Assembly: GCA_002309615.1 (NCBI GenBank)
Contig: DBXT01000081.1
Coordinates: 11,720-53,013 of the forward strand
Length of the DNA stretch: 41,294 bases
DNA from: Bacteroidales bacterium UBA1205
GTDB taxonomy: Bacteria; Bacteroidota; Bacteroidia; Bacteroidales; WCHB1-69
Direction: 5' to 3'
Part shown: positions 1 to 8,176 of the stretch, piece by piece
Position numbering within the stretch: the first letter of the stretch is position 1
How the letters are laid out: the number at the start of each line of letters is the position of its first letter
Notes under the pieces: model-generated
What the model saw: the letters and a program-made list of their open reading frames with translations, nothing else
Database searches by the model: none
What the model was told of the DNA's origin: nothing
Made by a program: the position numbers and the translations under genes

Positions 1-90
1 TCCCTAAATGCGTGTCGGGTGCAACTATTTAAAAATAATGCCTACTCTGTTGAACGTTTTTCGGCTATTGCGTTGGTATTAAATTTGTTG

Positions 91-98
91 CAAAATTA
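91..98 (-). promoter_or_regulatory. Candidate -7 box, leftward promoter
   Basis: The minus strand reads TAATTTTG, matching the Bacteroidetes -7 consensus TAnnTTTG. It would drive a gene beyond the left edge. I see no TTTG at the expected -33 position; a palindrome (108-126) covers that place instead. Confidence 0.4.
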
Positions 99-107
99 GC
101 ACAAGAC

Positions 108-126
108 TATGCCAAAGTATGGCATA
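108..126. repeat. Palindrome TATGCCA-N5-TGGCATA
   Basis: Perfect 7-bp inverted repeat with a 5-bp spacer and no T-tract, so it looks more like an operator than a terminator. It covers the place where the -33 element of the leftward promoter would sit. Confidence 0.4.
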
Positions 127-138
127 TATAAAGAAAAA

Positions 139-159
139 AGCGAGAACAATGTTCTCGCT
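139..159 (-). terminator. Rho-independent terminator, htrA-sigma unit
   Basis: Arms AGCGAGAACA and TGTTCTCGCT form a tight hairpin. Read on the minus strand it is followed by a run of T (complement of 131-138). It lies downstream of the sigma-factor stop codon and would also end any transcript starting at the 252-259 box. Confidence 0.75.
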
Positions 160-191
160 ACTATCAAACTTTAAAAAAAACAATTTTTCAT

Positions 192-236
192 TTAAAACTC
201 TCTATACACATAAGCACTCATAGTTGGTGTTTTCAT
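192..236 (-). CDS. Possible 14-residue peptide frame
   Basis: An ATG at 236-234 opens a 14-codon frame (MKTPTMSAYVYREF) ending in TAA at 194-192. It starts about 16 nt after a good -7 box (252-259) and is followed by the terminator at 139-159, so a transcript of roughly 110 nt could be made. I recognise no homologue. It may be a leader peptide, an mRNA-like small RNA, or chance. Protein-coding status is unproven. Confidence 0.2.
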   Translation of the reverse strand: MKTPTMSAYVYREF

Positions 237-251
237 AGAAAAAGGTATGTG

Positions 252-259
252 CAAAGGTA
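252..259 (-). promoter_or_regulatory. Candidate -7 box for a short transcript
   Basis: The minus strand reads TACCTTTG, a full match to TAnnTTTG. It lies just beyond the stop codon of the sigma-factor gene and points to a short region ended by the terminator at 139-159. No -33 TTTG is visible. Confidence 0.4.
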
Positions 260-296
260 CTATTTTTTGTAACTAAACACATCAATAAGCTGAAAA

Positions 297-1154
297 TTAT
301 AAAAAGGATTTCAATTGATTATTGTCATTCTTTTTCAATTTTTTCAGTGCCTTTTCTTTTATTTGGCGAGCGTTTTCCCTGCTTATGCAGAAATGTTCCG
401 CTATTTCATCCAAGGTATATTCGTGAGAATGACCTATGCCGAAAAACATGCATATCAAATCCCGCTCTTTTTCATCTAATATGGCCAAAGATTTGCTTAC
501 TTCGCGATGCATGGATTCGTTAATCAACAGCATATCCGTGCGAGCACCGTCTTCGCTTACATAGGTGTCGATAAACAAAGTGTCGTCATCATCGCTTACC
601 GGTGCATCCATAGAAAGATGTCTGGTGGAAATTTTGAGTATTTCTTTTATTTTATCGGGAGCCAAATTCATTCTATCACTTATCTCCTCTATAGTAGGCT
701 GGCGGTGATGTATTTGCTCCAAAATAGCACTCTCTTTTTTCACACGATTAACCGTTCCCAATTGATTTACCGGCAAACGCACTATTCTTGACTGGTCTGC
801 TATGGCATGCGATATGGATTGACGTATCCACCACACGGCATAAGATATGAATTTAAAACCTCTGGTTTCATCAAATCGTTGTGCTGCTTTAATCAGCCCG
901 AGATTACCTTCATTGATAAGGTCTTGTAAGCTAAGACCTTGATTTTGATATTGTTTAGCCACACTAACCACAAAACGTAAATTGGCTTTTACCAATTTAT
1001 CCAATGCTGCCTTGTCGCCTTGTCGTATTTTTTGTGCCAATTCCACCTCTTCATCCGGGGTTATCATGGCTTCTTTAGATATATCTTGCAGATATTTCTC
1101 AAATGAAGTATCGTTACGATTGGTAATGGAATTGGTTATTTTAAGTTGTCTCAT
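297..1154 (-). CDS. rpoD: RNA polymerase sigma factor, RpoD/SigA family
   Basis: Sigma-70 subunit that directs RNA polymerase to promoters. The 285-residue length and the opening MRQLKITNSITNR are typical of the compact Bacteroidetes primary sigma factor. Region 2 is strongly conserved (residues 58-115, including the NEGNLGLIKAAQRFDETRGF and SYAVWWIRQSI stretches), followed by region 3 and region 4. The region 4.2 helix is odd: residues 259-264 read RENARQ where this family normally has RERVRQ, and region 4 carries a small insertion (GHSHEY). It lies 12 nt downstream of htrA on the same strand with no -7 box in the gap, so it is probably co-transcribed. It may be the primary sigma factor of this lineage or a second RpoD-like copy; one window cannot tell. 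Confidence 0.9.
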   Translation of the reverse strand: MRQLKITNSITNRNDTSFEKYLQDISKEAMITPDEEVELAQKIRQGDKAALDKLVKANLRFVVSVAKQYQNQGLSLQDLINEGNLGLIKAAQRFDETRGFKFISYAVWWIRQSISHAIADQSRIVRLPVNQLGTVNRVKKESAILEQIHHRQPTIEEISDRMNLAPDKIKEILKISTRHLSMDAPVSDDDDTLFIDTYVSEDGARTDMLLINESMHREVSKSLAILDEKERDLICMFFGIGHSHEYTLDEIAEHFCISRENARQIKEKALKKLKKNDNNQLKSFL

Positions 1155-1166
1155 GATTGTTATTAT

Positions 1167-2537
1167 TTACTGAATGTTTATATTATAATAATACATATAC
1201 GAAAAGCCGTTGCCGGGGTAAAATCCCTCTATTAACACATCGCCTTCTTTATCGCCTAATATATTATCTATGTCTTGTTCTTTCATTATTGATTGTTTAT
1301 CTATAGCCGTAATTACAAAACCTTCTTTCACCCCTGCATCTTTTAATAAGCCTTTGTTTAACTGCATTACTCTTAAACCGCCTTTAATACGATACCTTGA
1401 TTTTAACTGGTTGTCCACAGGTTCAACTTTTACGCCTAAAACAGATAACGCAATATTACTATTGTTTCGTATAATTTCTGTAGTACCTTTTTTATTTTTT
1501 AGTACTACATTCATTTTCATTATTTTACCATTACGATTTATTTCACAATTTACCTTGTCTCCGGGTATATGCTGTTCCAAAATCTCTTTAAGTTCGGAAT
1601 AAGAATTCACCTCTTTTCCGTTCACTTTTTGCAAAATATCATTCTCTTTTATTCCTGCCTGCTGGGCAGCCATACCATCTTCCACCTTGAACACTTGCAA
1701 TCCTTTGATGGGCTGATTGTCAAAATTTTCGGTTTTGGCATTTAGTTCCATAAACGAAGCTCCTATGCTCACCCTTTGTGTGCGACCATATAATTTCAAA
1801 TCGTTCACCACCTTTTTAACTATATTTACCGGAATGGCAAAGGAATATCCGGTATAGCTTCCTGTATTGGAGGCTATTGCCGCGTTTATGCCTATCAACT
1901 CGCCTTTAACATTCACCAACGCCCCGCCACTATTACCGCTGTTGACGGCGGCATCGGTTTGTATATAGAACGACACCTGGTTGTTTTCACTCAGCATGTT
2001 TAAATTCCGAGCTTTTGCGCTGACTATGCCGGCAGTAACCGTTGAAGTAAGATTAAAAGGATTGCCTACCGCCAATACCCATTCTCCTATCCGCACTTCA
2101 TCGGAATTGCCGTAAGGGATGGTTTGTAAATTATTGGCCTCTATTTTTAATAATGCTAAATCGTTTTGTTTGTCTGTACCGACTATTTGTGCTGAATATT
2201 CTCGCTTATCGTTAAGGGTAATGGTGACCTTATTAGCACCTTCCACCACATGATTATTGGTAACTATATAACCCGAACCGTCTATTATTACCCCCGAACC
2301 ATATGCTTGATATACTTGCGTTTGAGGTTGAGTGTTGAAAAAATTAAAGAAAGGATCTTGAAAAAATAAATCCCATGTGCTGTGCTTTTGCTCCATTTCT
2401 GAAGAAATATGCACCACCGCATTGATAGAGTTCTCCGCTGCATAGGTAAAATTAGGATACGAAGATTGACCCATCGATACGGATACCTTCAAACTGCAAC
2501 TTATAACCAATAATAAAAAGAATAAATTTTTATTCAT
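1167..2537 (-). CDS. htrA: Periplasmic serine protease, HtrA/DegP family
   Basis: Do-type trypsin-like protease and chaperone that degrades misfolded envelope proteins. From the ATG at 2537 the protein has 456 residues: an N-terminal signal or anchor segment (about 5-22), a protease domain with triad His96 (TNNHVVEG), Asp126 (NDLALLKI) and Ser203 (GNSGGALV), then two PDZ domains, the second shorter and more divergent. A GTG at 2573 would add 12 residues and keep the frame. I prefer the ATG because it gives a compact signal peptide (MNKNLFFLLLVIS), but the GTG cannot be excluded, since other genes here start with GTG. The sigma-factor gene follows 12 nt downstream, so a stress protease and a sigma factor share a transcript. 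A candidate -7 box lies at 2626-2633. Confidence 0.9.
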   Translation of the reverse strand: MNKNLFFLLLVISCSLKVSVSMGQSSYPNFTYAAENSINAVVHISSEMEQKHSTWDLFFQDPFFNFFNTQPQTQVYQAYGSGVIIDGSGYIVTNNHVVEGANKVTITLNDKREYSAQIVGTDKQNDLALLKIEANNLQTIPYGNSDEVRIGEWVLAVGNPFNLTSTVTAGIVSAKARNLNMLSENNQVSFYIQTDAAVNSGNSGGALVNVKGELIGINAAIASNTGSYTGYSFAIPVNIVKKVVNDLKLYGRTQRVSIGASFMELNAKTENFDNQPIKGLQVFKVEDGMAAQQAGIKENDILQKVNGKEVNSYSELKEILEQHIPGDKVNCEINRNGKIMKMNVVLKNKKGTTEIIRNNSNIALSVLGVKVEPVDNQLKSRYRIKGGLRVMQLNKGLLKDAGVKEGFVITAIDKQSIMKEQDIDNILGDKEGDVLIEGFYPGNGFSYMYYYNINIQ

Positions 2538-2573
2538 CCAATTCAAAAAAAATACACTGCGTATACGTTTCAC

Positions 2574-3014
2574 GTTTCAAAAAGTTTCTTTTTTTTACTT
2601 AAAAAAACGAGCATAGATATTGCCACAAATTTAATGCCAAAATACAAATTTTATTTTTTATTTAAAAAAATTGCTTGCCATTATAAATTATTGTCTGCTA
2701 AGTATCATCTAAAAAAACAGATAGCATAAAAAATCATTGGCTCTACTGTTATATTTATCAAAGAAAACTTACTCTCCTTTTTACGTTCGCAACCTATATT
2801 ATACATCATATTTAAACATTTTCAGAATAAAATAATTAACAATTGCTCTACGTAACTAATTAATATTAAACGTTTTAAATTTTTATTAAAATAAAAAGCT
2901 CAAATATTTGCTTCAACAAGCAATAAATAGCTGTTTTTTTACGTTAAAGAATTTTAATGTAAACTTTATTACGCAATAAATGAATATAATAGGAATGCTA
3001 AAATAAAAACATAT
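2574..3014. other. Intergenic spacer between htrA and queA
   Basis: Very AT-rich divergent spacer. It contains a candidate htrA -7 box (2626-2633, minus) and a small palindrome TTGCTT-CAAC-AAGCAA (2908-2923). I found no TAnnTTTG match for queA on the plus strand and no plausible gene. Confidence 0.5.
2626..2633 (-). promoter_or_regulatory. Candidate -7 box of htrA
   Basis: The minus strand reads TAAATTTG (TAnnTTTG), about 50 nt ahead of the GTG and 90 nt ahead of the preferred ATG of htrA. There is no clear -33 TTTG at the usual distance. Confidence 0.35.
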
Positions 3015-4067
3015 ATGAAACTTTCACAATTTAAATACTCTTTACCCCAAAATTTGATAGCATCGTTTCCCGTTCCTAATAGAGATGAAGCGCGTTTAAT
3101 GGTTATAGACCGCAAAACGGGAACTATAGAACATAAAACTTTTAAGGACGTGGTGGACTATTTTGACGACCAAGACGTAGTGGTTCGCAACGACACACAA
3201 GTTTTTCCCGCCTTGTTAAGCGGACAGAAAGAAAAAACGGGTGCCATGATAAGTGTATTTCTTCTACGTGAACTGGACGAAGAAAGTCGCTTGTGGGATG
3301 TGTTGGTAGACCCTGCCCGTAAAATACGCATAGGGAATAAATTGTATTTTGGCAATGGAGCATTAGAGGCAGAAGTTATTGACAATACCACATCAAGGGG
3401 GCGTACCCTGCGTTTTTTGTTTGACGGACCACACGATGAGTTTAAGAAAAAACTGTTTAAACTGGGTCGCACTCCGTTACCCGAAGTAATCAGACAAATG
3501 CGAGATATTACACCCGAAGATAAGGATTATTATCAAACAGTGTACGCCAAACATGAAGGTGCTGTAGTGGCTCCCACCGCAGGTTTGCATTTTAGCAAAA
3601 TACTGGTTAAACAAATGGAACTCAAAGGTATCAACTTTGCTGACATTACCTTGCATGCCGGTGTGGGTAATTTCAAAACCATAGATGTAGAAGACTTGGC
3701 TAAACACAAAATAGATTCAGAAGAATTTTTTATTAGCGAAGAAACGGCAGAAATTATCAACACAGCCAAGAAGAACAACAAAAAAGTGTGTGCCGTAGGC
3801 ACTACCACTCTTAAAGCGTTGGAATCTTCGTGCTATATTGATGGCAGGGTAAATGCTTTCCACGGTTGGACCAACCGGTTTATTTTTCCTCCTTATTCTT
3901 TTGTTACTTCCGATGCACTCATTACTAACTTTCACGCTCCGCAGTCTTCCATGTTGATGATGGTATGTGCTTTTGGCGGCTACGAATTAATAATGGAATC
4001 TTATAAAAAAGCCATAGAAGAAAAATATCATTTTCTCACCTATGGTGATGCAATGTTAATAAAATAG
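3015..4067 (+). CDS. queA: tRNA preQ1(34) S-adenosylmethionine ribosyltransferase-isomerase
   Basis: QueA transfers and isomerises the ribosyl group of S-adenosylmethionine onto preQ1 at tRNA position 34, giving epoxyqueuosine in the queuosine pathway; cytoplasmic. The 350 residues match the usual family length. Diagnostic stretches include the N-terminal SQFKYSLPQNLIASFPVPNRDEARLMV, shown here only as key residues F6, Y8, P11, L14 and R23-D24-E25-A26-R27, then VVRNDTQVFPA, the VAPTAGLHFS core, TLHAGVGNFK and the C-terminal TNFHAPQSSMLMMV. It is the first gene of a packed run, with ispD only 2 nt downstream. Confidence 0.96.
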   Translation: MKLSQFKYSLPQNLIASFPVPNRDEARLMVIDRKTGTIEHKTFKDVVDYFDDQDVVVRNDTQVFPALLSGQKEKTGAMISVFLLRELDEESRLWDVLVDPARKIRIGNKLYFGNGALEAEVIDNTTSRGRTLRFLFDGPHDEFKKKLFKLGRTPLPEVIRQMRDITPEDKDYYQTVYAKHEGAVVAPTAGLHFSKILVKQMELKGINFADITLHAGVGNFKTIDVEDLAKHKIDSEEFFISEETAEIINTAKKNNKKVCAVGTTTLKALESSCYIDGRVNAFHGWTNRFIFPPYSFVTSDALITNFHAPQSSMLMMVCAFGGYELIMESYKKAIEEKYHFLTYGDAMLIK

Positions 4068-4069
4068 CG

Positions 4070-4732
4070 GTGAAACAATACGCAATCATCACGGCAGGAG
4101 GTACGGGCAATCGCATGCACGCCGATATTCCCAAGCAGTTTTTGCTATTAAACAACCTGCCTATACTCATGCACTCCGTTAAAGCATTTGCTGCATTTAC
4201 GGAAAATATATGGGTGACTTTACCTGCTCCGCATATTCCGTATTGGCAAAAATTAATACAAGAATATCAATTTGATATTCCGCACATTATAGTACAAGGA
4301 GGCAATACCCGTTTTGATTCGGTAAAAAATGCGGTGGCTCTACTGCCCGATGATGGTTTGGTTGCGGTACACGACGGAGCAAGACCTTGCATAACACAAG
4401 ACCTCATCCAACGTTGCTTTCTTCATGCCGCCACCCATAACAATGCCGTTGCCTGTATAGAAGCCGATAGCAGTCTTAGACAAAAAATTAACAATGGAAG
4501 CCTGAGTGTTAATAGAGCCGACTTCTGGGTGGTGCAGACTCCGCAAGTGTTCACATGTAAAACCTTAAAACTTGCTTATAACCAAACTTATTTACCGCAA
4601 TTCACCGATGATGCTTCGGTGGTGGAACATATGGGCATACCTATACAATGTGTACAAGGGGACAATAATAATATTAAAATAACCCGGCCTATAGATATTT
4701 TTTTGGCACAACAAATTCTAAACACGCTATAA
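4070..4732 (+). CDS. ispD: 2-C-methyl-D-erythritol 4-phosphate cytidylyltransferase
   Basis: IspD couples CTP and MEP to give CDP-methylerythritol, the third step of the non-mevalonate isoprenoid pathway. The protein has 220 residues. It starts at a GTG, and the start is well fixed because the CTP-binding loop (AIITAGGTGNRM, with PKQFL following) begins within six residues, as in the family. Further matches are the VAVHDGARPC core, VVQTPQVF, the FTDDASVVE motif and the C-terminal IKITRPID. The coaX ATG overlaps the TAA stop by one base (TAATG), which suggests translational coupling. Confidence 0.95.
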   Translation: MKQYAIITAGGTGNRMHADIPKQFLLLNNLPILMHSVKAFAAFTENIWVTLPAPHIPYWQKLIQEYQFDIPHIIVQGGNTRFDSVKNAVALLPDDGLVAVHDGARPCITQDLIQRCFLHAATHNNAVACIEADSSLRQKINNGSLSVNRADFWVVQTPQVFTCKTLKLAYNQTYLPQFTDDASVVEHMGIPIQCVQGDNNNIKITRPIDIFLAQQILNTL

Positions 4733-5451
4733 TGAATATATTATTGGACTTTGGTAATAGTATGCAAAAAATGCAAATAATGCAACAAGATACCGTGGTG
4801 GAGAACATTTGTCAACCCCGTATACACATTAGCGACATACAAGCATACGAACAACAAGGTGCCAAAAATGTCATTCTGTCATCTGTGGTGGCAGTTGATC
4901 AGGAATTGGAAAAATATTTACAAACACATTTCCGCTATATCCGCATGACCACCAACACACCCATACCTATACAAAATAAATATAAAGAACCTTCTTTGGG
5001 AACGGATCGTTTGGCTGTAGCCGTAGCCGCACACCGGCTATTTCCGCAACATCCTGTATTGGTAATACAAATGGGAACCTGTATCACTGCCGATTTTGTT
5101 ACGGCTAAAGGAGAATATTTAGGAGGCTCCATTGCCCCTGGTTTACAAATGAGAATCAAAGCATTACATTCTTTTTCGGCATTTTTACCGCAAGTAGAAT
5201 GTTCTGAGCCGCAAGCATTCATCGGCAATACCACCGCATCTTGTATTATGACAGGAGTGTATTACGGAATAATAGATGAATGCAATGGTCTTATAGCTCG
5301 TTATAAAGAGCATTATGAAGATATAAAAATAATTTTAACAGGTGGAGATGCAAAAATGTTCAAAAATTCAATAAAAAATGAGATATTTGCATTTTCTAAC
5401 CTTGTGATGTCGGGGTTAAATATAATATTAAATTATAATGCTGATAATTAG
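4732..5451 (+). CDS. coaX: Type III pantothenate kinase
   Basis: CoaX phosphorylates pantothenate in the first step of coenzyme A synthesis. The protein has 239 residues. Motifs are the N-terminal phosphate loop DFGNS (Asp6), the LGTDR segment with the predicted catalytic Asp92, the QMGTCITADF segment (113-122), GGSIAPGLQMR and the C-terminal LTGGDA. The family motif is normally DxGT; here Gln113 stands in place of that aspartate, which could affect cation binding or activity. The gene overlaps ispD by 1 nt and the next gene by 14 nt. In Bacteroidetes coaX is commonly followed by an outer-membrane barrel, a TPR protein and lptC, as here. Confidence 0.93.
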   Translation: MNILLDFGNSMQKMQIMQQDTVVENICQPRIHISDIQAYEQQGAKNVILSSVVAVDQELEKYLQTHFRYIRMTTNTPIPIQNKYKEPSLGTDRLAVAVAAHRLFPQHPVLVIQMGTCITADFVTAKGEYLGGSIAPGLQMRIKALHSFSAFLPQVECSEPQAFIGNTTASCIMTGVYYGIIDECNGLIARYKEHYEDIKIILTGGDAKMFKNSIKNEIFAFSNLVMSGLNIILNYNADN

Positions 5452-6715
5452 AGCGAAACATATAATTCTTACCCTTATAACTTTCTTCGGGATAAGTATT
5501 ATAGGGGCACAAAATTACTTAAGTTCACCATATTCTCGATATGGTATGGGAGAAATTATGCCTCGAACCTCAGCATATAACGCTTCCATGGGAGGAGTAG
5601 CTTGTGCTTTTGCATCGCCTACTGTGATTAATTTTGCCAACCCTGCCTCTTACACCGCATACGATTCTTTATCTTGCTTGGTGGATGTTGCCGCTACCTA
5701 TAAAACACACACCCTCCGCTCCGGTGTGCATTCACAAAAAGGAGGTACTGCCTATTTGGATTATATTGCAATAGGCTTGCCCGTCACCAGATGGTGGCGT
5801 ACTACCGTAGGTTTCCAACCATATAGCTCAATGTGCTATACAATAGCCTCCCATGATACGGTGGGGACGATGGGTCCTTACACCGCATCTTTTGCCGGCG
5901 ATGGCGGTATTAACGAAATTTATTGGGGCAATGCTTTTCGCTTGTTTAAAAATTGCTCTATAGGATTCAACGCTTCTTTTTTGTTTGGCAAATATGCAAA
6001 AATGAGACAAATAGAATTTGAAGATGAACAAGCCGTTAATTCCATAGTGGCCAATTCTCATAAAATAAAAGCTTTTACGCTGGATATAGGCGCCCAATAT
6101 TTTATTTCTATCAAACAAAAATATCGTTTGGGATTGGGTATTACTTATACTCCACCCATTAATATGATATCCAAAAGCTTGAATACCATCACCACTTACT
6201 TGGGTGCTATTGACGACACCCCCACTTTGTTGGATTCTTTGTACAAAGAATCGGAAACACGTAACGTACACCGCATGCCGCACAAAGTAAATGCCGGAAT
6301 ATCTTGGAGCAAAGAAGATAAATATTTTATAGGAGTGGATTTCTCATGGGCCGAGTGGAGCCGATACGCTGTTAATGGTATTTCCGACTCTCTTGCCGAC
6401 TCTTACAAAATAGCAATAGGAATGGGAATTACCCCTAATGCAAATAGCTCCAATTATATGGCTAAAATCAATATCAGTTGGGGGTTCAATTATGAGATAA
6501 CAAGACTTAAATTTGATAATCAACAACTTGACAAGTTTGGCATAAATATTGGACTTTCTTTTCCAATGAAGAAAAGTAAAACAAACATTGGGTTGATATT
6601 AGAATACGGACAAGTAGGAACATTAAAAAATGATTTAATAAAAGAAAACTATTTTTCGGCCACCGTTAATATTCGCTTGCATGAAAAATGGTATCAAAGA
6701 TTAAAATTAGAATAA
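5438..6715 (+). CDS. Putative outer-membrane beta-barrel protein
   Basis: 425 residues. An N-terminal signal segment (about 5-24, ending near IIGAQ) is followed by SSPYSRYGMGEI and then many alternating amphipathic strands, ending in a short terminal strand. The region with SMGGVACAF and the NFANPASYTAY stretch resembles the start of FadL-type or related Bacteroidetes barrels. No enzyme motif is present. The start overlaps coaX by 14 nt. Its place between coaX and a TPR protein and lptC suggests a role in the outer membrane, but the substrate cannot be told. Confidence 0.75.
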   Translation: MLIIRAKHIILTLITFFGISIIGAQNYLSSPYSRYGMGEIMPRTSAYNASMGGVACAFASPTVINFANPASYTAYDSLSCLVDVAATYKTHTLRSGVHSQKGGTAYLDYIAIGLPVTRWWRTTVGFQPYSSMCYTIASHDTVGTMGPYTASFAGDGGINEIYWGNAFRLFKNCSIGFNASFLFGKYAKMRQIEFEDEQAVNSIVANSHKIKAFTLDIGAQYFISIKQKYRLGLGITYTPPINMISKSLNTITTYLGAIDDTPTLLDSLYKESETRNVHRMPHKVNAGISWSKEDKYFIGVDFSWAEWSRYAVNGISDSLADSYKIAIGMGITPNANSSNYMAKINISWGFNYEITRLKFDNQQLDKFGINIGLSFPMKKSKTNIGLILEYGQVGTLKNDLIKENYFSATVNIRLHEKWYQRLKLE

Positions 6716-6742
6716 GAAGTTGAATAATAAAATAAAGGAAAG

Positions 6743-8176
6743 ATGAACAAGTATTTTAAAGTGACAATGTTGGCAGCTTTTGTAATAGGAATGTTCCCTT
6801 GGGCAAAAGCTCAAAATTTGACTCAAAAATATGGAAGTGACAGTGCGGAATGTCTTACTCAACTATCATTGTATCGTGAAGTGTTTAAACAAAAAAACTA
6901 TAAAGAAGCCTATCCTTCCTGGAAATGGGTAAAAGAAAATTGCCCCATGTCTTCTAAATACATTTTTACCAATGGTCCTGTAATATTGGAAGACATGATT
7001 AAATCGGCAGGTACCGATTCCGCTTTAAGAGAAGCTTACATTCAAGAATTGTTTGATTTGTTTGATCTTCGTATTAAATGCTATCCTGCTGACGAAGGAT
7101 ACGTTTTGGGTCGTATCGGAGTATATTTGTGGAAATATCATCCGAAAGAACAATATAAAACCGTGTGCGAAAAGCTTAGTCAATCTATTGATTTAGAAGG
7201 TTTTGAAACTTCTCCGCAAGTACAAGACATCTATTTCAAGGCTACCGAATATTATATGCAAAAAGAAAAACTTTCTCCGGAAATATTGATAGATGCTTAT
7301 GATAAAATCACCGAGGTGTTGAATGTACAAATTGACACTTGCGAACTTAAGCACGAAGCTGTAATGCGTAGCATATACCAATTGCGGGAAGACTTGGATA
7401 GCGGACGCATCTCCAACGATGATTACAATGCATTATACGAGAAAAAAGCCAACGACTCTACCAAAACCGCCAATGAACTCAAACAATATACCAATGTAAT
7501 GAACAATTTGGACATTCGTTTTTCCAAATATGCTAATTGCGAAGTATTGCAAGATATATACGGTAAAAAGTTTGCTACCAACAAAGACGAACGATTGCTC
7601 CGTCAAATGATAAAATTCTTCTCCAAACAAAAATGTACAGATAACGATTTGTTCATTTCGGCAGTAGAAGAACTTTACAAAATACAACCTACGGCAAGCG
7701 TTGCCTTCTATATGGGTAGTATCAACCTGAAAAAGAAAGATTATTCCACCGCTTTAAACTACTTTAAAGAAGCAGTAACCATGTATGAAAAGGAATCTGA
7801 TAAGATTAACGCATATATCATGATGATAGAATGCCAAAAGAATTTAGGTCAAATGTCTGCCGGTAGAGAAACCGCCTATAAAATTATCAAACTCAACCCC
7901 TCAGACGGAAGAGCTTATTTGATGATAGGCGATTTGTATGCCGCCAGTGCCGGCTCTTGCGGATTAGATATTCCTGCATCGGTATATTGGGCTGCTGCCG
8001 ATAAATATAACAAAGCCAAAGCGGTAGATCCTTCCAGAGCAGAAGAAGCTCAAAAGAGAATTAATTCCGTTGCCGGACGTTTCCCGCAAGTAGCTACTTA
8101 TTTCCAACACGGATACAAGAAAGGTGATACTTTTAAAGTAGGATGTTGGATAAATGAGACTACAATAGTGAGATAA
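6743..8176 (+). CDS. Secreted TPR-repeat protein
   Basis: 477 residues. A signal peptide covers about residues 1-23 (cleavage near WAKAQ). The rest is helical, with a tetratricopeptide region best seen around 320-420 (SVAFYMGSINLKKKDYSTAL, then GRAYLMIGDLYAASAG). A central basic and acidic helical part contains many Cys residues. TPR proteins act as protein-binding scaffolds; the periplasmic location is inferred from the signal peptide. The lptC ATG overlaps its stop by one base, and the conserved neighbourhood points to an envelope-biogenesis job. The exact function is not known to me. Confidence 0.78.
   Translation: MNKYFKVTMLAAFVIGMFPWAKAQNLTQKYGSDSAECLTQLSLYREVFKQKNYKEAYPSWKWVKENCPMSSKYIFTNGPVILEDMIKSAGTDSALREAYIQELFDLFDLRIKCYPADEGYVLGRIGVYLWKYHPKEQYKTVCEKLSQSIDLEGFETSPQVQDIYFKATEYYMQKEKLSPEILIDAYDKITEVLNVQIDTCELKHEAVMRSIYQLREDLDSGRISNDDYNALYEKKANDSTKTANELKQYTNVMNNLDIRFSKYANCEVLQDIYGKKFATNKDERLLRQMIKFFSKQKCTDNDLFISAVEELYKIQPTASVAFYMGSINLKKKDYSTALNYFKEAVTMYEKESDKINAYIMMIECQKNLGQMSAGRETAYKIIKLNPSDGRAYLMIGDLYAASAGSCGLDIPASVYWAAADKYNKAKAVDPSRAEEAQKRINSVAGRFPQVATYFQHGYKKGDTFKVGCWINETTIVR

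Larger units (their letters stand above)
1..296. other. Intergenic region left of the sigma-factor gene
   Basis: No convincing long reading frame is present. On the minus strand it holds a hairpin terminator (139-159), a -7 box (252-259) with a 14-codon frame behind it (192-236), and a second -7 box (91-98) facing the left edge. A short inverted repeat (108-126) lies upstream of that second box. The first 90 bases read leftwards contain no ATG, so they are probably the leader of a gene outside the window. Confidence 0.5.

Noticed and set aside
5828..6283. 151-residue frame antisense to the outer-membrane barrel gene
   Set aside because: Overlaps a clearly coding gene; Ile/Phe/Tyr-rich composition of a shadow.
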